Positions 18,616 through 28,202 of a stretch of DNA of 64,000 nt are shown in pieces. Numbering within the stretch: position 1 is the first letter of the stretch; the number at the start of each line of letters is the position of its first letter. The translations under genes were made by a program, and so were the position numbers. Origin of the DNA: Corynebacterium halotolerans YIM 70093 = DSM 44683 (GTDB lineage: Bacteria; Actinomycetota; Actinomycetes; Mycobacteriales; Mycobacteriaceae); assembly GCF_000341345.1 (NCBI RefSeq), contig NC_020302.1:1778075-1842074 (forward strand), written 5' to 3'. The notes beneath the pieces were generated by a model. The model was not told where the DNA came from. It searched no databases and saw only the letters and a list, made by a program, of their open reading frames with translations.

Positions 18616-19185
18616 TTAGTTGGTGCTCCGCGCCCACTCGTCGAGACAGGCCTGCTGCTCCTCGGGGGTCGAGAGCATGAAGCAATCCATCGCCCCGGAG
18701 CCCGCCACGAAGAACGCGAGCACGACGAGGGCGACGGTCATGAGCACCGCGATCACCGACAGCACGATGGCGGTGACCGACATGCCCATGCGCCGGCGCG
18801 GCCCCCGGATCCTGCGGGCCCGGACGACGCCGATGATGCCGAGGACGAGGCCGATCAGGCCGGGGATGAACGCGAGGGGGGCGCCGATGATGGTCAGGCC
18901 GACCACCACGGCCAGAATCGACACGCCCAGCGCCCAGGGGGCGACGGAGTTCTTCTCCTCGTTGATCGCCCAGGTGCCCGCTCCCCCGTAGTTGAACTGC
19001 TCGTGGGAACCGGAGGAAGCGCCCGGATAGGCCTGGTGGGAGGAGAACCCGTCCTGGTGCCCACCCTGGTAACCATTCCCCGGCTGCGGGCCGGAGCCGC
19101 CGACCGGGTACTGGTAGGCGCCGTAATCCGTGGGGCCGGAACCGGGGCCGGGGCCGGGGTCGCGGGGGTCGGAGGGGTTCGTCAC
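18616..19185 (-). CDS. DUF4190 domain membrane protein
   Basis: This 189-residue protein has a Gly/Pro/Tyr-rich hydrophilic N-terminus (about 1-70), two membrane helices with an AFIPGLIGLVLGIIGVVRARR core (DUF4190), and a third helix at about 140-165. The function is unknown. AAAGGTG precedes the GTG start. The low-complexity N-terminus resembles that of the GYQ-repeat membrane protein at 35938-36992. Confidence 0.72.
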   Translation of the reverse strand: MTNPSDPRDPGPGPGSGPTDYGAYQYPVGGSGPQPGNGYQGGHQDGFSSHQAYPGASSGSHEQFNYGGAGTWAINEEKNSVAPWALGVSILAVVVGLTIIGAPLAFIPGLIGLVLGIIGVVRARRIRGPRRRMGMSVTAIVLSVIAVLMTVALVVLAFFVAGSGAMDCFMLSTPEEQQACLDEWARSTN

Positions 19186-19349
19186 TGTCTGTCACCTTTC
19201 GCGTCGCGGGTCGCCCTGCCCCGGCGCGCTGGCCGGAACGGGCGTGGAATCCGTGTCCCGCCCAGGGTATAACGGCTCCCGCACGCCCGGGCGGCGGGCG
19301 GGGGCGAAATCAGGGTTTCCCCCACCACCCCTCCCCCGGCTCCGGACGG

Positions 19350-21071
19350 TCACCAGCGGCGCAGGTAGGCGATGCGGTCGCGGAGTTCCTCAGCGGTGCA
19401 CATGGCCGTGGGTGGTCCACCGCAGGCCTTGCGGGCCTCGTTGTGGATCGAGCCGTGCGGGCGTCCGGTGCGCCCGGCGGTGATGGAGACGATCGCGTTG
19501 AGCTCCTTGCGCAGCTTCGGGATCTCCTCGCTGGCCACGCGGGCGGCCGCGGCCTGGTTGCCCTTGGAGTTGCGTGCCGCCTCCTCCTGCTCCCGGCGTC
19601 GTTTCTCCTCCTCCTCGCGGGAGTCGAGCTGCTCCTCCTGTCGCTTGCGCAGCAGGGCGCGGACCTGATCGGCGTCGAGCAGCCCGGGCAGGCCGAGGTA
19701 GTCCGCCTCCTCCGCTGAACCGGCGAGGGTGGCCGTGCCGTAGGTGGAGCCGTCGTAGATCAGCGAGTCGAGCTCAGCCTCGGCGCCGAGGGATTCGTAG
19801 CCGGTCTGTTCGTCGGGCTCGTTCTGCTCCCGGTTGGCCTCGGCGAGCAGGTCATCGTCCCAGCCCTCCTTCGGACGGTCGGGCTTGCCCAGCACGTGGT
19901 CGCGGGAGGTCTCCAGCTTCGAGGCCAGGTCCAGCAGGACGGGCACGCTCGGCAGGAAGACGCTCGCGGTCTCGCCGGGCATGCGCGAACGCACGAAGCG
20001 TCCGATGGCCTGGGCGAAGAACAGCGGCGTGGACGCGGAGGTGGCGTAGACCCCCACGGCCAGCCGCGGGACATCGACGCCCTCGGAGACCATGCGCACG
20101 GCGACCATCCACTCGTCGGTGGAATTCGAGAACTCGTCGATGCGCTCCGAGGAGCCCGGCTCGTCGGAGAGGATGAGCGCCACCGGGGTCGCGGAGAGCT
20201 TCTCCAGGATCTTCGCGTAGGCGCGGGCGGTCTTCGTGTCCGTGGCGATGACCAGGCCGCCGGCGTCGGGCATGTTCCGGCGGATCTGCTGCAGGCGGGT
20301 GTGGGCCGCCTGCAGGACGGCGGGGATCCACTCGCCCTTCGGATCGAGCGCGGTCTTCCACGCCCGGGCGGTCTGCTCCGCGTTGAGCGGCTCACCCAGC
20401 CGGGCGGCGTACTCGTCACCCGCGGAGTCGCGCCAGCGGGCCTCGCCCGAGTAGGCGAGGAAGACCACCGGACGGACGACACCGTCGGCGAGGGCGTCGG
20501 CGTAGCCGTAGTTGTGGTCGGACCGCGAGACCAGGTGGCCCTCACTGTCCTCCTCGTAGCGGACGAAGGGGATCGCGGAGTCGTCGGAGCGGAAGGGCGT
20601 ACCCGTCAGTGACAGCCGGTGCTCGACGTCGGCGTAGGCCTCGCGGATGCCGTCGCCCCAGCTCTTGGCGTCACCGGCGTGGTGGATCTCGTCGAGGATC
20701 ACCAGCGTGCGCCGGGCCGAGGCCACGGCGTGGTGCTTGTAGGGGTGCATGCCGACCTGGGCGTAGGTGACCACGATGCCGTCATAGGACGGGTTGACCG
20801 CCGATGAGTTGGTGAACTCGTGGTCGAGCGCCAGTCCGTTCCGGGCGGCGGCGGCCGACCACTGCACCTTCAGGTGCTCGGTCGGCACGACCACGATGAT
20901 CCGGTCGACGGTGCGCGCCGCCTTCAGCTCCGTGGCCACCCGCAGTGCGAAGGTGGTCTTACCCGCACCCGGGGTCGCGACCGCCAGGAAATCCTTCGGT
21001 TTATGGAGCAGGAACTTCGTCAGCGCCTGGCGCTGCCATGCGCGCAGCTGCCCCTTGGCTCCCCCACTCAC
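19350..21071 (-). CDS. superfamily 2 DEAD/DEAH-type helicase
   Basis: The 573-residue protein has Walker A TPGAGKTTFA near residue 34, DEIHH (motif II), SLTGTPFRSD (motif III), and motif VI-like QAIGRFVRSR in the second RecA domain. The C-terminal 130 residues are a charged, Glu/Arg-rich helical arm (EEEEKRRREQEEAARNSKG) followed by a short domain. It looks like the UvrB/XPB-like ResIII group; the substrate is unknown. GTG 21071 overlaps the stop of the small DUF3039 gene by four bases, so the two proteins are probably made together. Confidence 0.85.
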   Translation of the reverse strand: MSGGAKGQLRAWQRQALTKFLLHKPKDFLAVATPGAGKTTFALRVATELKAARTVDRIIVVVPTEHLKVQWSAAAARNGLALDHEFTNSSAVNPSYDGIVVTYAQVGMHPYKHHAVASARRTLVILDEIHHAGDAKSWGDGIREAYADVEHRLSLTGTPFRSDDSAIPFVRYEEDSEGHLVSRSDHNYGYADALADGVVRPVVFLAYSGEARWRDSAGDEYAARLGEPLNAEQTARAWKTALDPKGEWIPAVLQAAHTRLQQIRRNMPDAGGLVIATDTKTARAYAKILEKLSATPVALILSDEPGSSERIDEFSNSTDEWMVAVRMVSEGVDVPRLAVGVYATSASTPLFFAQAIGRFVRSRMPGETASVFLPSVPVLLDLASKLETSRDHVLGKPDRPKEGWDDDLLAEANREQNEPDEQTGYESLGAEAELDSLIYDGSTYGTATLAGSAEEADYLGLPGLLDADQVRALLRKRQEEQLDSREEEEKRRREQEEAARNSKGNQAAAARVASEEIPKLRKELNAIVSITAGRTGRPHGSIHNEARKACGGPPTAMCTAEELRDRIAYLRRW

Positions 21072-21307
21072 TTCTTACGCAGGCCCTTGTAGATCCGTTC
21101 GCAGTCGGGGCACACCGGCGAACCCGGCTTGGCCTGCTTGGTCACCGGGAAGGTCTCGCCGCACAGGGCGACGACCATGTTTCCGCTGACGGCGGAGTCG
21201 ACGATCTGGTTCTTCTTGACGTAGTGGAAGAACTTCGGAGTGTCGTCGTCAAGGCCGGTGTCCTCCCTGACGTCGGGGCGTTCGATGGTCTTCGTACTCG
21301 TTTTCAC
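21068..21307 (-). CDS. DUF3039 small metal-binding protein
   Basis: The 79-residue protein has a conserved core FFHYVKKNQIVDSAVSGNMVVALCGETF and CPDCERIYKGL; one Cys plus a CxxC suggest zinc binding. It matches actinobacterial DUF3039, function unknown. GTG 21307 is chosen because CATGAT lies 7 bases upstream on the reverse strand, which implies a leaderless mRNA; ATG 21319 is in frame but overlaps that box. It is translationally coupled to the helicase. Confidence 0.8.
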   Translation of the reverse strand: MKTSTKTIERPDVREDTGLDDDTPKFFHYVKKNQIVDSAVSGNMVVALCGETFPVTKQAKPGSPVCPDCERIYKGLRKK

Positions 21308-21365
21308 CCCTCCCATCATGCCCCATCATCCGGAAAAGGGGCAGTCGGGGGCTACCCTGTCCGGT

Positions 21366-21941
21366 ATGAGCGACGACACCTACGACGACGATTCCGCCGG
21401 GCAGGCGGAGGAGGCCGACCGCACGCGCCGTCGGCTGCGGCGTCTGGTGCCGCGACGTGCCGAGCTGATCACCGACAAGCGCCGATCCCCGGCGGAGAAC
21501 CTCCGCCACCGCGAACGGCTGTACATGATCCTGCAACTGTCGCGCATCCCGTTTCTGATCCTGGCCGTTGTGGCGTTCCTGTGGTGGGAGAACTGGATCA
21601 TCTCGGCGCTGCTGTTCGTCATCTCCATTCCGATGCCGTGGATCGCGGTGGTTTTCGCCAACGCGCAGGGCGAGCCGCGGGACAGGCGGGCACCGCAGGT
21701 GTACAAGCCCGGCATCGCGCGTGAGGCGGAGATCCGGCGCCAGCTCGCGGCCTCCCGGCAGGCCGAACTCGAGGCGGCGGCGGAGCCGGAGATCTTCGAC
21801 GATCCGGGCGACGGCGACTCCGCCGCTGACAGCTCCCGCGCCACGGGCGACAATACCGCGGGGGACAATGGTGTGGACGACCAACCGGACCCCGGAGCCC
21901 CCGACACCGACACCGACCATCCAGGAGAGAGCCGATCGTGA
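21366..21941 (+). CDS. DUF3099 membrane protein
   Basis: The 191-residue protein has two closely spaced helices (about 58-100, RIPFLILAVVAFLWW and IISALLFVISIPMPW), a Lys/Arg-rich front, and a long acidic tail from about residue 135. It matches DUF3099, an actinobacterial family of unknown function. ATG 21366 is 7 bases after TACCCT (21353-21358), so it appears leaderless. Its TGA overlaps the next gene's GTG by four bases. Confidence 0.78.
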   Translation: MSDDTYDDDSAGQAEEADRTRRRLRRLVPRRAELITDKRRSPAENLRHRERLYMILQLSRIPFLILAVVAFLWWENWIISALLFVISIPMPWIAVVFANAQGEPRDRRAPQVYKPGIAREAEIRRQLAASRQAELEAAAEPEIFDDPGDGDSAADSSRATGDNTAGDNGVDDQPDPGAPDTDTDHPGESRS

Positions 21942-23473
21942 CCACCCGCCCGAGCCGAACCCCGCTGGCCGAACTCGCCCCCGAGCTGACGCGCATCCTC
22001 GCCGCCGCGGGGTTCACCGCCGACGGCATAGCCGCCCATCTCGGCCCCACCTACACCGAGGCCCTCCACCGCGGGGAGCCCGCCGCCGTGCGCTACGCCG
22101 CCGACGGCCGCTCCCGCCTGTCGCGGCTGATCCGCCTGTTCATCCTCCGTGACCCGGCGCCGGCCACCGAGGTCGCCGCACTGCTCGGTGCCCCGCTGGT
22201 CTCGCGGCTTCTCGACGCCGGCCTGTTCCGCGCCGACGCCAACGGCGCGCTGACGGTCACGCTCGACGTCCGCCCCCACGTGATCGTGGGCGAGAACCGC
22301 TGGGTGTTCTCCGACGCCGACGCCTCGATGACCGAGCACATCCCCGGCCGCGACCACGTGCTCGGCGTCGGTGCCGCCAGCCTCTCGCTGCTCCAGTCGA
22401 CGCCGGTCTCCCCCGTCGAGTCGGTGCTCGACCTGGGCACCGGCTCCGGCGTCCAGGCGCTCGGCCAGCTCGGCTGTGCGCAGACCGTCACCGCCACGGA
22501 CGTCCACCCCGGGGCACTCGACCTCGCGGAGGCCACCTTCGCGGGTGCCGGGGCCGACGTCGAGCTGCTCGAGGGGCCCTGGTTCGAGCCGGTGGCCGGG
22601 CGGCGCTTCGACCGCATCGTGGCGAACCCGCCGTTCGTGGTGGGGCCACCGGAGGTCGGTCACGTCTACCGGGACTCCGGTCTCGACCTGGACGGCGCCA
22701 GCCGGCTGGTGGTCTCCCAGGCGGCGGAGCACCTCACCGAGGGCGGTACGGCCCATCTGCTGGCCGCCTGGGTGCACACCGCCGACCAGTCCTGGCAGTC
22801 CCGGGTGGCCTCCTGGCTGCCCGATCGGGGGGTCGCCGCCTGGATCACCGAGCGTGATGTCGCCGATCCCGCCCTGTACGTGGGCACCTGGCTGCGCGAC
22901 GAGTCCCTCGACCCGCGCAGCCGCGAGTCCGCCGAACGCACCCGGGCCTGGCTGGAGCACTTCACCCGGGCGGGGGTCACCGGTGTCGGCTTCGGCTTCG
23001 TCGCCATCCAGGAGATCGGCGACCAGCCCTCCGACGTCCTCGCGGAGGAGCTGACGCAGCCGTTCACCGATCCGCTGGGCGCCGAGGTCGAGGAGTACTT
23101 CGCCCGGGTCTCGTGGCTCCGCCAGCGCACGAAGGACGAGGTCGCCGATGCCGCCTACCTCGCCCGTCCGGGGCTGGCCCGGGAGGAGGTCTCCCTCGCC
23201 GACACCGACGCCGGCGTGGGTTTCGCCCCTGCGGCCCTGCGGTTGACCCGCACCGAGGGACCGCGCTGGTCCCACGACGTGGACGGGCACCTCGCCGCCA
23301 TCGTGGCCGGGCTGCACCCGCAGGGCCTGAGCCTGCGGGAGACCGTCGAGCTCTACGCCCTGGCGCAGGGGCTCGACGCGCAGGAGCTGGTGGACACGGC
23401 GGTGCCCGCCGTCATCGACCTCATCCGGCACGGGCTGGTCCTGCCCGCCGACCTCGTGGAGGTGACCGGGTGA
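21938..23473 (+). CDS. HemK/PrmC-like class I SAM-dependent methyltransferase
   Basis: The 511-residue protein has an N-terminal helical domain (to about 125), then a Rossmann methyltransferase core with [14 protein letters not shown] for SAM and the catalytic NPPFVVG signature of N6-adenine/N5-glutamine methyltransferases. A C-terminal domain of about 200 residues follows. The NPPF motif suggests methylation of an amide or exocyclic nitrogen, but the substrate is unknown. It is coupled to DUF3099 before it and dtd after it by GTGA overlaps. Confidence 0.8.
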   Translation: MTTRPSRTPLAELAPELTRILAAAGFTADGIAAHLGPTYTEALHRGEPAAVRYAADGRSRLSRLIRLFILRDPAPATEVAALLGAPLVSRLLDAGLFRADANGALTVTLDVRPHVIVGENRWVFSDADASMTEHIPGRDHVLGVGAASLSLLQSTPVSPVESVLDLGTGSGVQALGQLGCAQTVTATDVHPGALDLAEATFAGAGADVELLEGPWFEPVAGRRFDRIVANPPFVVGPPEVGHVYRDSGLDLDGASRLVVSQAAEHLTEGGTAHLLAAWVHTADQSWQSRVASWLPDRGVAAWITERDVADPALYVGTWLRDESLDPRSRESAERTRAWLEHFTRAGVTGVGFGFVAIQEIGDQPSDVLAEELTQPFTDPLGAEVEEYFARVSWLRQRTKDEVADAAYLARPGLAREEVSLADTDAGVGFAPAALRLTRTEGPRWSHDVDGHLAAIVAGLHPQGLSLRETVELYALAQGLDAQELVDTAVPAVIDLIRHGLVLPADLVEVTG

Positions 23474-23904
23474 AGGCCGTCCTGACGCGCGTGAGTTCCG
23501 CCTCCGTGACCGTCGACGACGAGGTCGTCGGCGCCATCGACTGCCCCGGGACCGGTGGCCTGCTGGCACTGGTGGGCGTGGGGCGGGAGGACTCCCCCGA
23601 CGCCTGGGAGACGATGGTGCGCAAGATCGCCGAGCTGCGCATCCTCGACGGAGAGCGCTCCGTCAGCGACGCCGGTGCCCCGGTGCTGCTGGTCAGCCAG
23701 TTCACCCTGCACGGGCGCACCGCGAAGGGCCGACGTCCCTCCTGGTCCGACGCCGCCCCGGGCGAGCAGGCCGAGCCGGTCATCGGCGAGATCGCCGCGG
23801 GCCTGCGGGAGCGTGGGATCCACGTGGAGGAGGGCGTCTTCGGCGCCATGATGAAGGTCACCTCCGTCAACGAGGGCCCCTTCACGGTCCTCGTCGAGTG
23901 CTGA
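23470..23904 (+). CDS. dtd: D-aminoacyl-tRNA deacylase Dtd
   Basis: It removes D-amino acids, and mischarged glycine, from tRNA and so proofreads chirality. The 144-residue protein is a full DTD fold, with the [17 protein letters not shown] signature and the cross-subunit Gly-cisPro motif NEGPFT. The GTG start overlaps the preceding methyltransferase stop by four bases, placing it at the end of a three-gene operon. Confidence 0.95.
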   Translation: MKAVLTRVSSASVTVDDEVVGAIDCPGTGGLLALVGVGREDSPDAWETMVRKIAELRILDGERSVSDAGAPVLLVSQFTLHGRTAKGRRPSWSDAAPGEQAEPVIGEIAAGLRERGIHVEEGVFGAMMKVTSVNEGPFTVLVEC

Positions 23905-24000
23905 GCCCTACCGTCGGGAAATCTGCCCCGTCTCCTTGCCGCCGTTTCCCCGGGTGAGGAGCAGGTCAGATCATAAAAGAATTTCAATTCGGAAAAGCAG

Positions 24001-24028
24001 GGAACTATTTCCGACCCGGTGCCGTTGT
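24001..24028 (+). promoter_or_regulatory. SigH-type promoter of sigB
   Basis: GGAACT (24001-24006), 16 bases, then CGTTGT (24023-24028) fits the actinobacterial SigH/SigR pattern GGAA-N16..20-GTT. It lies 33 bases before sigB. Control of sigB by SigH is described in C. glutamicum, so this looks like the conserved stress input. A housekeeping -10 (TAAGAC, 24034-24039) overlaps just downstream. Confidence 0.65.
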
Positions 24029-24060
24029 ACTTGTAAGACTGGCGACATTGAGGAGGCTTT

Positions 24061-25050
24061 ATGACTATTCCTTCCCCGCAGGAGTACGACGCAGAGGAGC
24101 ACGACCGCGGAAGCCGTCGTGGCCAGACCAACGATAACCCGGCGGCCGATCTTGTCCGTGTCTATCTCAACGGCATCGGCAAGACCGCCCTGCTCACCGC
24201 AGAGGACGAGGTGGAACTCGCCCAGCGCATCGAAGTGGGACTGTACGCCGATTACCTGCTCAAGAACTCCGAGGAGCCTCTGACCCGCGCGAAGAAGCGC
24301 GACCTGAAGGTGCTGGCGAAGGAGGGAAACAAGGCCCGCGCCCACCTGCTGGAGGCCAATCTCCGCCTGGTGGTCTCCCTGGCCAAGCGGTACACGGGAC
24401 GCGGTATGCCGCTGCTCGACCTGATCCAGGAGGGCAACCTGGGCCTCATCCGTGCGATGGAGAAGTTCGACTACGCCAAGGGCTTCAAGTTCTCCACCTA
24501 CGCCACCTGGTGGATCCGGCAGGCCATCACCCGTGGCATGGCCGATCAGTCCCGCACCATCCGGCTGCCCGTCCACCTGGTCGAGCAGGTCAACAAGCTC
24601 TCCCGCATCAAGCGCGAGCTCTACCAGCACCTGGGCCGCGAGGCCACCAATGAGGAGCTGTCCGAGGAATCGGGCATCGACGAGTCCAAGATCGAGATGC
24701 TGCTGCGCCAGTCCCGCGACCCGGTGAGCCTGGACATGCCGGTCGGGGCGGACGAGGAGGCCCCGCTGGGCGACTTCATCGAGGACGCCGAGGCCACCGA
24801 CGCCGAGACCGCCGTCGTCGCCTCCCTGCGCCACTCCGACATCCGCTCCGTGCTCGGCACGCTGGAGCAGCGCGAGCAGGACGTCATCCGGCTGCGCTAC
24901 GGCCTGGACGACGGTGTCCCCCGCACCCTCGATCAGATCGGCCGCAAGTTCGGTCTCTCCCGTGAGCGGGTCCGTCAGATAGAGCGTGAGGTCATGAGCA
25001 AGCTGCGGGACGGCGAGCGCGCCGCCCGCCTGCGCGAGTACGCGCTGTAA
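24061..25050 (+). CDS. sigB: group 2 sigma factor SigB
   Basis: This 329-residue principal-like sigma factor is used in transition phase and stress in corynebacteria. It keeps regions 1.2 ([17 protein letters not shown]), 2 ([27 protein letters not shown]) and 4 ([17 protein letters not shown]) but lacks SigA's long Lys-rich and acidic extension. A strong GAGGAGG ribosome site precedes ATG 24061. The SigH-type promoter upstream and the dtxR gene downstream match the C. glutamicum order. Confidence 0.95.
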   Translation: MTIPSPQEYDAEEHDRGSRRGQTNDNPAADLVRVYLNGIGKTALLTAEDEVELAQRIEVGLYADYLLKNSEEPLTRAKKRDLKVLAKEGNKARAHLLEANLRLVVSLAKRYTGRGMPLLDLIQEGNLGLIRAMEKFDYAKGFKFSTYATWWIRQAITRGMADQSRTIRLPVHLVEQVNKLSRIKRELYQHLGREATNEELSEESGIDESKIEMLLRQSRDPVSLDMPVGADEEAPLGDFIEDAEATDAETAVVASLRHSDIRSVLGTLEQREQDVIRLRYGLDDGVPRTLDQIGRKFGLSRERVRQIEREVMSKLRDGERAARLREYAL

Positions 25051-25070
25051 CACCACCAGTCACCCCTTCC

Positions 25071-25115
25071 GGCATCCCGGCTCCGCGTCACGCGGAGCCG
25101 GGATGCCTCCGTTTT
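25071..25115 (+). terminator. sigB terminator
   Basis: A perfect 17-bp stem (25071-25087 with 25091-25107) closes a three-base loop and is followed by TCCGTTTT. It separates sigB from the dtxR transcript. Confidence 0.92.
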
Positions 25116-25166
25116 CCCACCTCCCCCGTACCCGTCTTCCCGTCCGACCCCGGTACGGGCATGAGG

Positions 25167-25175
25167 TAAGATAAT
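25167..25175 (+). promoter_or_regulatory. likely -10 region of dtxR
   Basis: TAAGATAAT contains overlapping TAAGAT and GATAAT hexamers and would give a leader of about 90 bases. I found no TTAGG-type DtxR box nearby, so autoregulation is not supported. Confidence 0.5.
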
Positions 25176-25273
25176 CCGAGATTGCACCGTCACTTTCGCC
25201 CGATGTGTCCGCAGCCTGTACACCGTCGGCGGTGCCGTGCGTGCCCGCTTTACTGCAGAAAGGTTCTCCCACC

Positions 25274-25954
25274 GTGAAGGACTTGGTCGACACCACCGAA
25301 ATGTACCTGCGTACCATCTACGAACTCGAGGAGGAGGGCATCACTCCCCTGCGGGCCCGCATCGCCGAGCGCCTGGAACAGTCCGGCCCCACCGTGAGCC
25401 AGACGGTCGCCCGCATGGAGCGCGACAACCTCGTGATCGTCCGCCCCGACCGCAGCCTCGAGATGACGGCGGAGGGCCGCGCCCTGGCCACCGCCGTCAT
25501 GCGCAAGCACCGCCTCGCCGAGCGACTGCTCACCGATGTCCTCGGCCTGGACATCCACCAGGTCCACGACGAGGCCTGCCGCTGGGAGCATGTCATGAGT
25601 GAGGCCGTGGAGCAGCGGGTCGTGGCCGTCCTCCGGGACGCCTCCCGCTCCCCCTTCGGCAACCCGATCCCGGGACTCGAGGAACTCGGCTTCCCCTCCG
25701 CCGACAACGCCGACTACGGCATCCGCATCGTCGACCTGCCGGAGGGCCGACCCGTCGAGGCCCGCGTCCTGCAGCTCAACGAGATCCTGCAGGTGGACGC
25801 AGAACAGTTCCGCAAGCTCGAGGATGCGGGCATCTGCGTCGGCGCCACCGTCACGGTGGTCAACGAGAACGGGACCGTGCGACTGAGCTCCGGCGGTCAC
25901 GAGGTGGAGCTGCACCCCGACCTCAGCCACGCCATCCGGATCGAGAAAATCTAG
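25274..25954 (+). CDS. dtxR: iron-dependent transcriptional regulator DtxR
   Basis: This ferrous-iron-activated master repressor of iron uptake has 226 residues, the same length as C. diphtheriae DtxR. Every metal ligand sits at the classical number: Met10, His79, Glu83, His98, Cys102, Glu105, His106. The N-terminal winged helix ([20 protein letters not shown]), the dimer domain and a C-terminal SH3-like domain are all complete. GTG 25274 follows an AGAAAGG ribosome site. galE follows 22 bases later and is probably co-transcribed, as in related species. Confidence 0.97.
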   Translation: MKDLVDTTEMYLRTIYELEEEGITPLRARIAERLEQSGPTVSQTVARMERDNLVIVRPDRSLEMTAEGRALATAVMRKHRLAERLLTDVLGLDIHQVHDEACRWEHVMSEAVEQRVVAVLRDASRSPFGNPIPGLEELGFPSADNADYGIRIVDLPEGRPVEARVLQLNEILQVDAEQFRKLEDAGICVGATVTVVNENGTVRLSSGGHEVELHPDLSHAIRIEKI

Positions 25955-25976
25955 CCTTCCGAAAGGACTCTTCTCC

Positions 25977-26963
25977 ATGAAGCTTCTCGTCACCGGCGGT
26001 GCCGGTTACGTCGGCAGCGTCTGCGCCGCCGTCCTCATCGAGGGCGGCCACGACGTGACCGTGATCGACAACTTCTCCACCGGTAACCGGGAGGCGGTGC
26101 CTGCCGGCGCCCGCCTCGTCGAGGGCGACGTCCGCGACACCGCGGAGGGGGTCCTCGCCGAGGGAGGCTTCGAGGGCGTGGTGCACTTCGCGGCCCGCTC
26201 CCTGGTGGGCGAGTCGATGGACAAGCCCGAGGAGTACTGGCGGCACAACGTCGTGACGACGCTCGCACTGCTGGACGCCATGCGGGCACACGGGGTGGGC
26301 AACCTGGTCTTCTCCTCCACTGCGGCCACGTACGGCGAGCCGGAGACCGTACCGATCACCGAGGACATGCCGACCGCCCCGACGAACCCGTACGGGGCGA
26401 CGAAGCTGGCGATCGACTACGCCATCTCCTCCTACGCCGCCGCCCACGGTCTCGCCGCGACGAGCCTGCGGTACTTCAACGTCGCCGGCGCCTACGGTTC
26501 CATCGGTGAGAACCGCGAGATCGAGACCCACCTGATTCCGCTGGTGCTGCAGGTGGCGCTGGGCCACCGCGACAAGATCTACATGTTCGGCGATGACTGG
26601 CCGACGAAGGACGGCACCCCGGTCCGCGACTACATCCACATTCGGGACCTCGCCGACGCCCACGTCCTCGCCCTGGAGTCCAACACCCCGGGTGAGCACC
26701 GCATCTACAACCTCGGTTCCGGTGACGGCTACTCCGTGCGCGAGGTCATCGAGATGTGCCGGGAGGTCACCGGCCACCCCATCCCCGCCGAGGTGGCGCC
26801 GCGGCGGGCCGGCGACCCGGCGGTCCTGATCGCCTCCTCCGCGAAGATCAAGGAGGAGCTGGGGTGGAACCCGGCGCGCACCGACCTCGGGACGATCGTG
26901 CGCGATGCCTGGGACTTCACCGGCCGCCTGGGCGACCGCGCGCACTCCGCGGCCCGCCGCTAG
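25977..26963 (+). CDS. galE: UDP-glucose 4-epimerase
   Basis: It interconverts UDP-glucose and UDP-galactose, the galactose source for the galactan of the mycolate wall. The 328-residue short-chain dehydrogenase-like protein has TGGAGYVGS for NAD, the Ser/Thr-Tyr-Lys centre (SSTAATYG and NPYGATKLA) and [11 protein letters not shown] for sugar binding. GAAAGGA precedes the ATG. Its stop abuts the stop of the convergent DUF4192 gene with no spacer. Confidence 0.94.
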   Translation: MKLLVTGGAGYVGSVCAAVLIEGGHDVTVIDNFSTGNREAVPAGARLVEGDVRDTAEGVLAEGGFEGVVHFAARSLVGESMDKPEEYWRHNVVTTLALLDAMRAHGVGNLVFSSTAATYGEPETVPITEDMPTAPTNPYGATKLAIDYAISSYAAAHGLAATSLRYFNVAGAYGSIGENREIETHLIPLVLQVALGHRDKIYMFGDDWPTKDGTPVRDYIHIRDLADAHVLALESNTPGEHRIYNLGSGDGYSVREVIEMCREVTGHPIPAEVAPRRAGDPAVLIASSAKIKEELGWNPARTDLGTIVRDAWDFTGRLGDRAHSAARR

Positions 26964-28202
26964 TCAGGCGGCGTCGCCGCGGACCACGGTCTGGTCCCCC
27001 TCCACGCTGAACGCCTCCGATGCACTGTCGTCGGGGGCGTTGTCACTGTCATCCGCCCCGTTTCCCTCATCGTCCAGGCGCGCGTACCGCGAGCGGACGA
27101 TATGACTGCCGCGGGCGGCGGCGGACAACACCTCCTCGAAGGCCCCGGCGCGGCAGCTCTGCAGGACCAGGGAGCTCAGGGAGTGCCCGGGCATCTCCTG
27201 GAGCGCCGCCGCGAGGGCGGGAATGGCCCGCATCGACAGCCGCATCCGCACCGCCGCCAGCGCGTAGTAGGACAAGGCGTTGGCGCGGATCTCCCCGCCG
27301 AAGGTGCGCGCGACAGCCAGGAACAGGTCGGCCGCCGCGTCCGGCCGCCGGAGCGCGTCGACCAGGACGGCGTCGCGCAGGAGGCTGTCGGACAGCAGCA
27401 CGGCCACTCCCGCCAGGGTCTCCTCGTCCGCCATGAGCAGTCCGGTGATCTCCCCGCTGTGGCGCTTTTCCTCCGCCAGTTCGTCGAGCAGGAGGGCGTG
27501 GTCGTCGATGAGGCCACGCAGAATCCCCCACGGGGCGCTGCCCTGGGGCCCGGACCTGGGTCCGTGGGGACGCCGTTCACCACGGATCACGGCCACCAGG
27601 TCGGCGGCGTGGCGGTGGGCGAACCCCTCGAGCTGGTCGGCGTCGTCGACGCTCAGGTGCGGGTTGAAGCGGACGAAGTGGTCGAAGGCCTCCCGGCGGG
27701 TGAGCTCGGGCAGTTGGCCGTGTTCGAGCAGGGGTGTCATGGCCTGCGCCTGGGACACCGGTGCGATCTCCCCGGCGCCCCACGCGCTCCGGCCGGTCCG
27801 GTCGGCGCCGTCCGGGTCCTCCACGGGTTCGGGGCCGAAGGCGATGCGGTAGGGCTCACCGGTGAGGATGTTTCGGGTCAGCCAGCAGGCCTGGATGTCC
27901 ACCTCCCCGTTTTCGGCGGCCTCGAAGAGCCGGTCGACGACCTGCTCGACGTGGCCGCGGTCGCGCCGGGTGATGACGAAGGCGAAGACGAGGTCGCAGT
28001 CGGTGTCGGTGAGCGTGGTCCCGACCTCCCGGAGCAGGGCGAGGTCGTCGAGGTCGATGCGCAGCACCGGCCCGAGGGTGAAGCGGTGCGGCGAGGCACC
28101 CTGGTGGAAGGCGACGAAGATGACGGATTCGTGCGGGTAGAAGCCGAGGATGCCGGGCAGGTTGGCGAGGAGCTGTCCAGGTGACTGAAGTGGTGTGGTC
28201 AT
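26964..28202 (-). CDS. DUF4192 family protein
   Basis: The 412-residue soluble protein opens with QSPGQLLANLPGILGFYPHESVIFV, the hallmark of actinobacterial DUF4192. A C-terminal helical part rich in Ala and Leu follows (SYYALAAVRMRLSMRAIPALA). The function is unknown. ATG 28202 has GATGCT six bases upstream on the reverse strand and no ribosome site; the frame is open 29 codons further upstream, but those residues look random. Paired inverted DnaA boxes lie 63-89 bases upstream. Confidence 0.8.
   Translation of the reverse strand: MTTPLQSPGQLLANLPGILGFYPHESVIFVAFHQGASPHRFTLGPVLRIDLDDLALLREVGTTLTDTDCDLVFAFVITRRDRGHVEQVVDRLFEAAENGEVDIQACWLTRNILTGEPYRIAFGPEPVEDPDGADRTGRSAWGAGEIAPVSQAQAMTPLLEHGQLPELTRREAFDHFVRFNPHLSVDDADQLEGFAHRHAADLVAVIRGERRPHGPRSGPQGSAPWGILRGLIDDHALLLDELAEEKRHSGEITGLLMADEETLAGVAVLLSDSLLRDAVLVDALRRPDAAADLFLAVARTFGGEIRANALSYYALAAVRMRLSMRAIPALAAALQEMPGHSLSSLVLQSCRAGAFEEVLSAAARGSHIVRSRYARLDDEGNGADDSDNAPDDSASEAFSVEGDQTVVRGDAA

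Noticed and set aside
25116..25273. DtxR box in the dtxR promoter
   Set aside because: No sequence resembling the TTAGGTTAGCCTAACCTAA palindrome is present.
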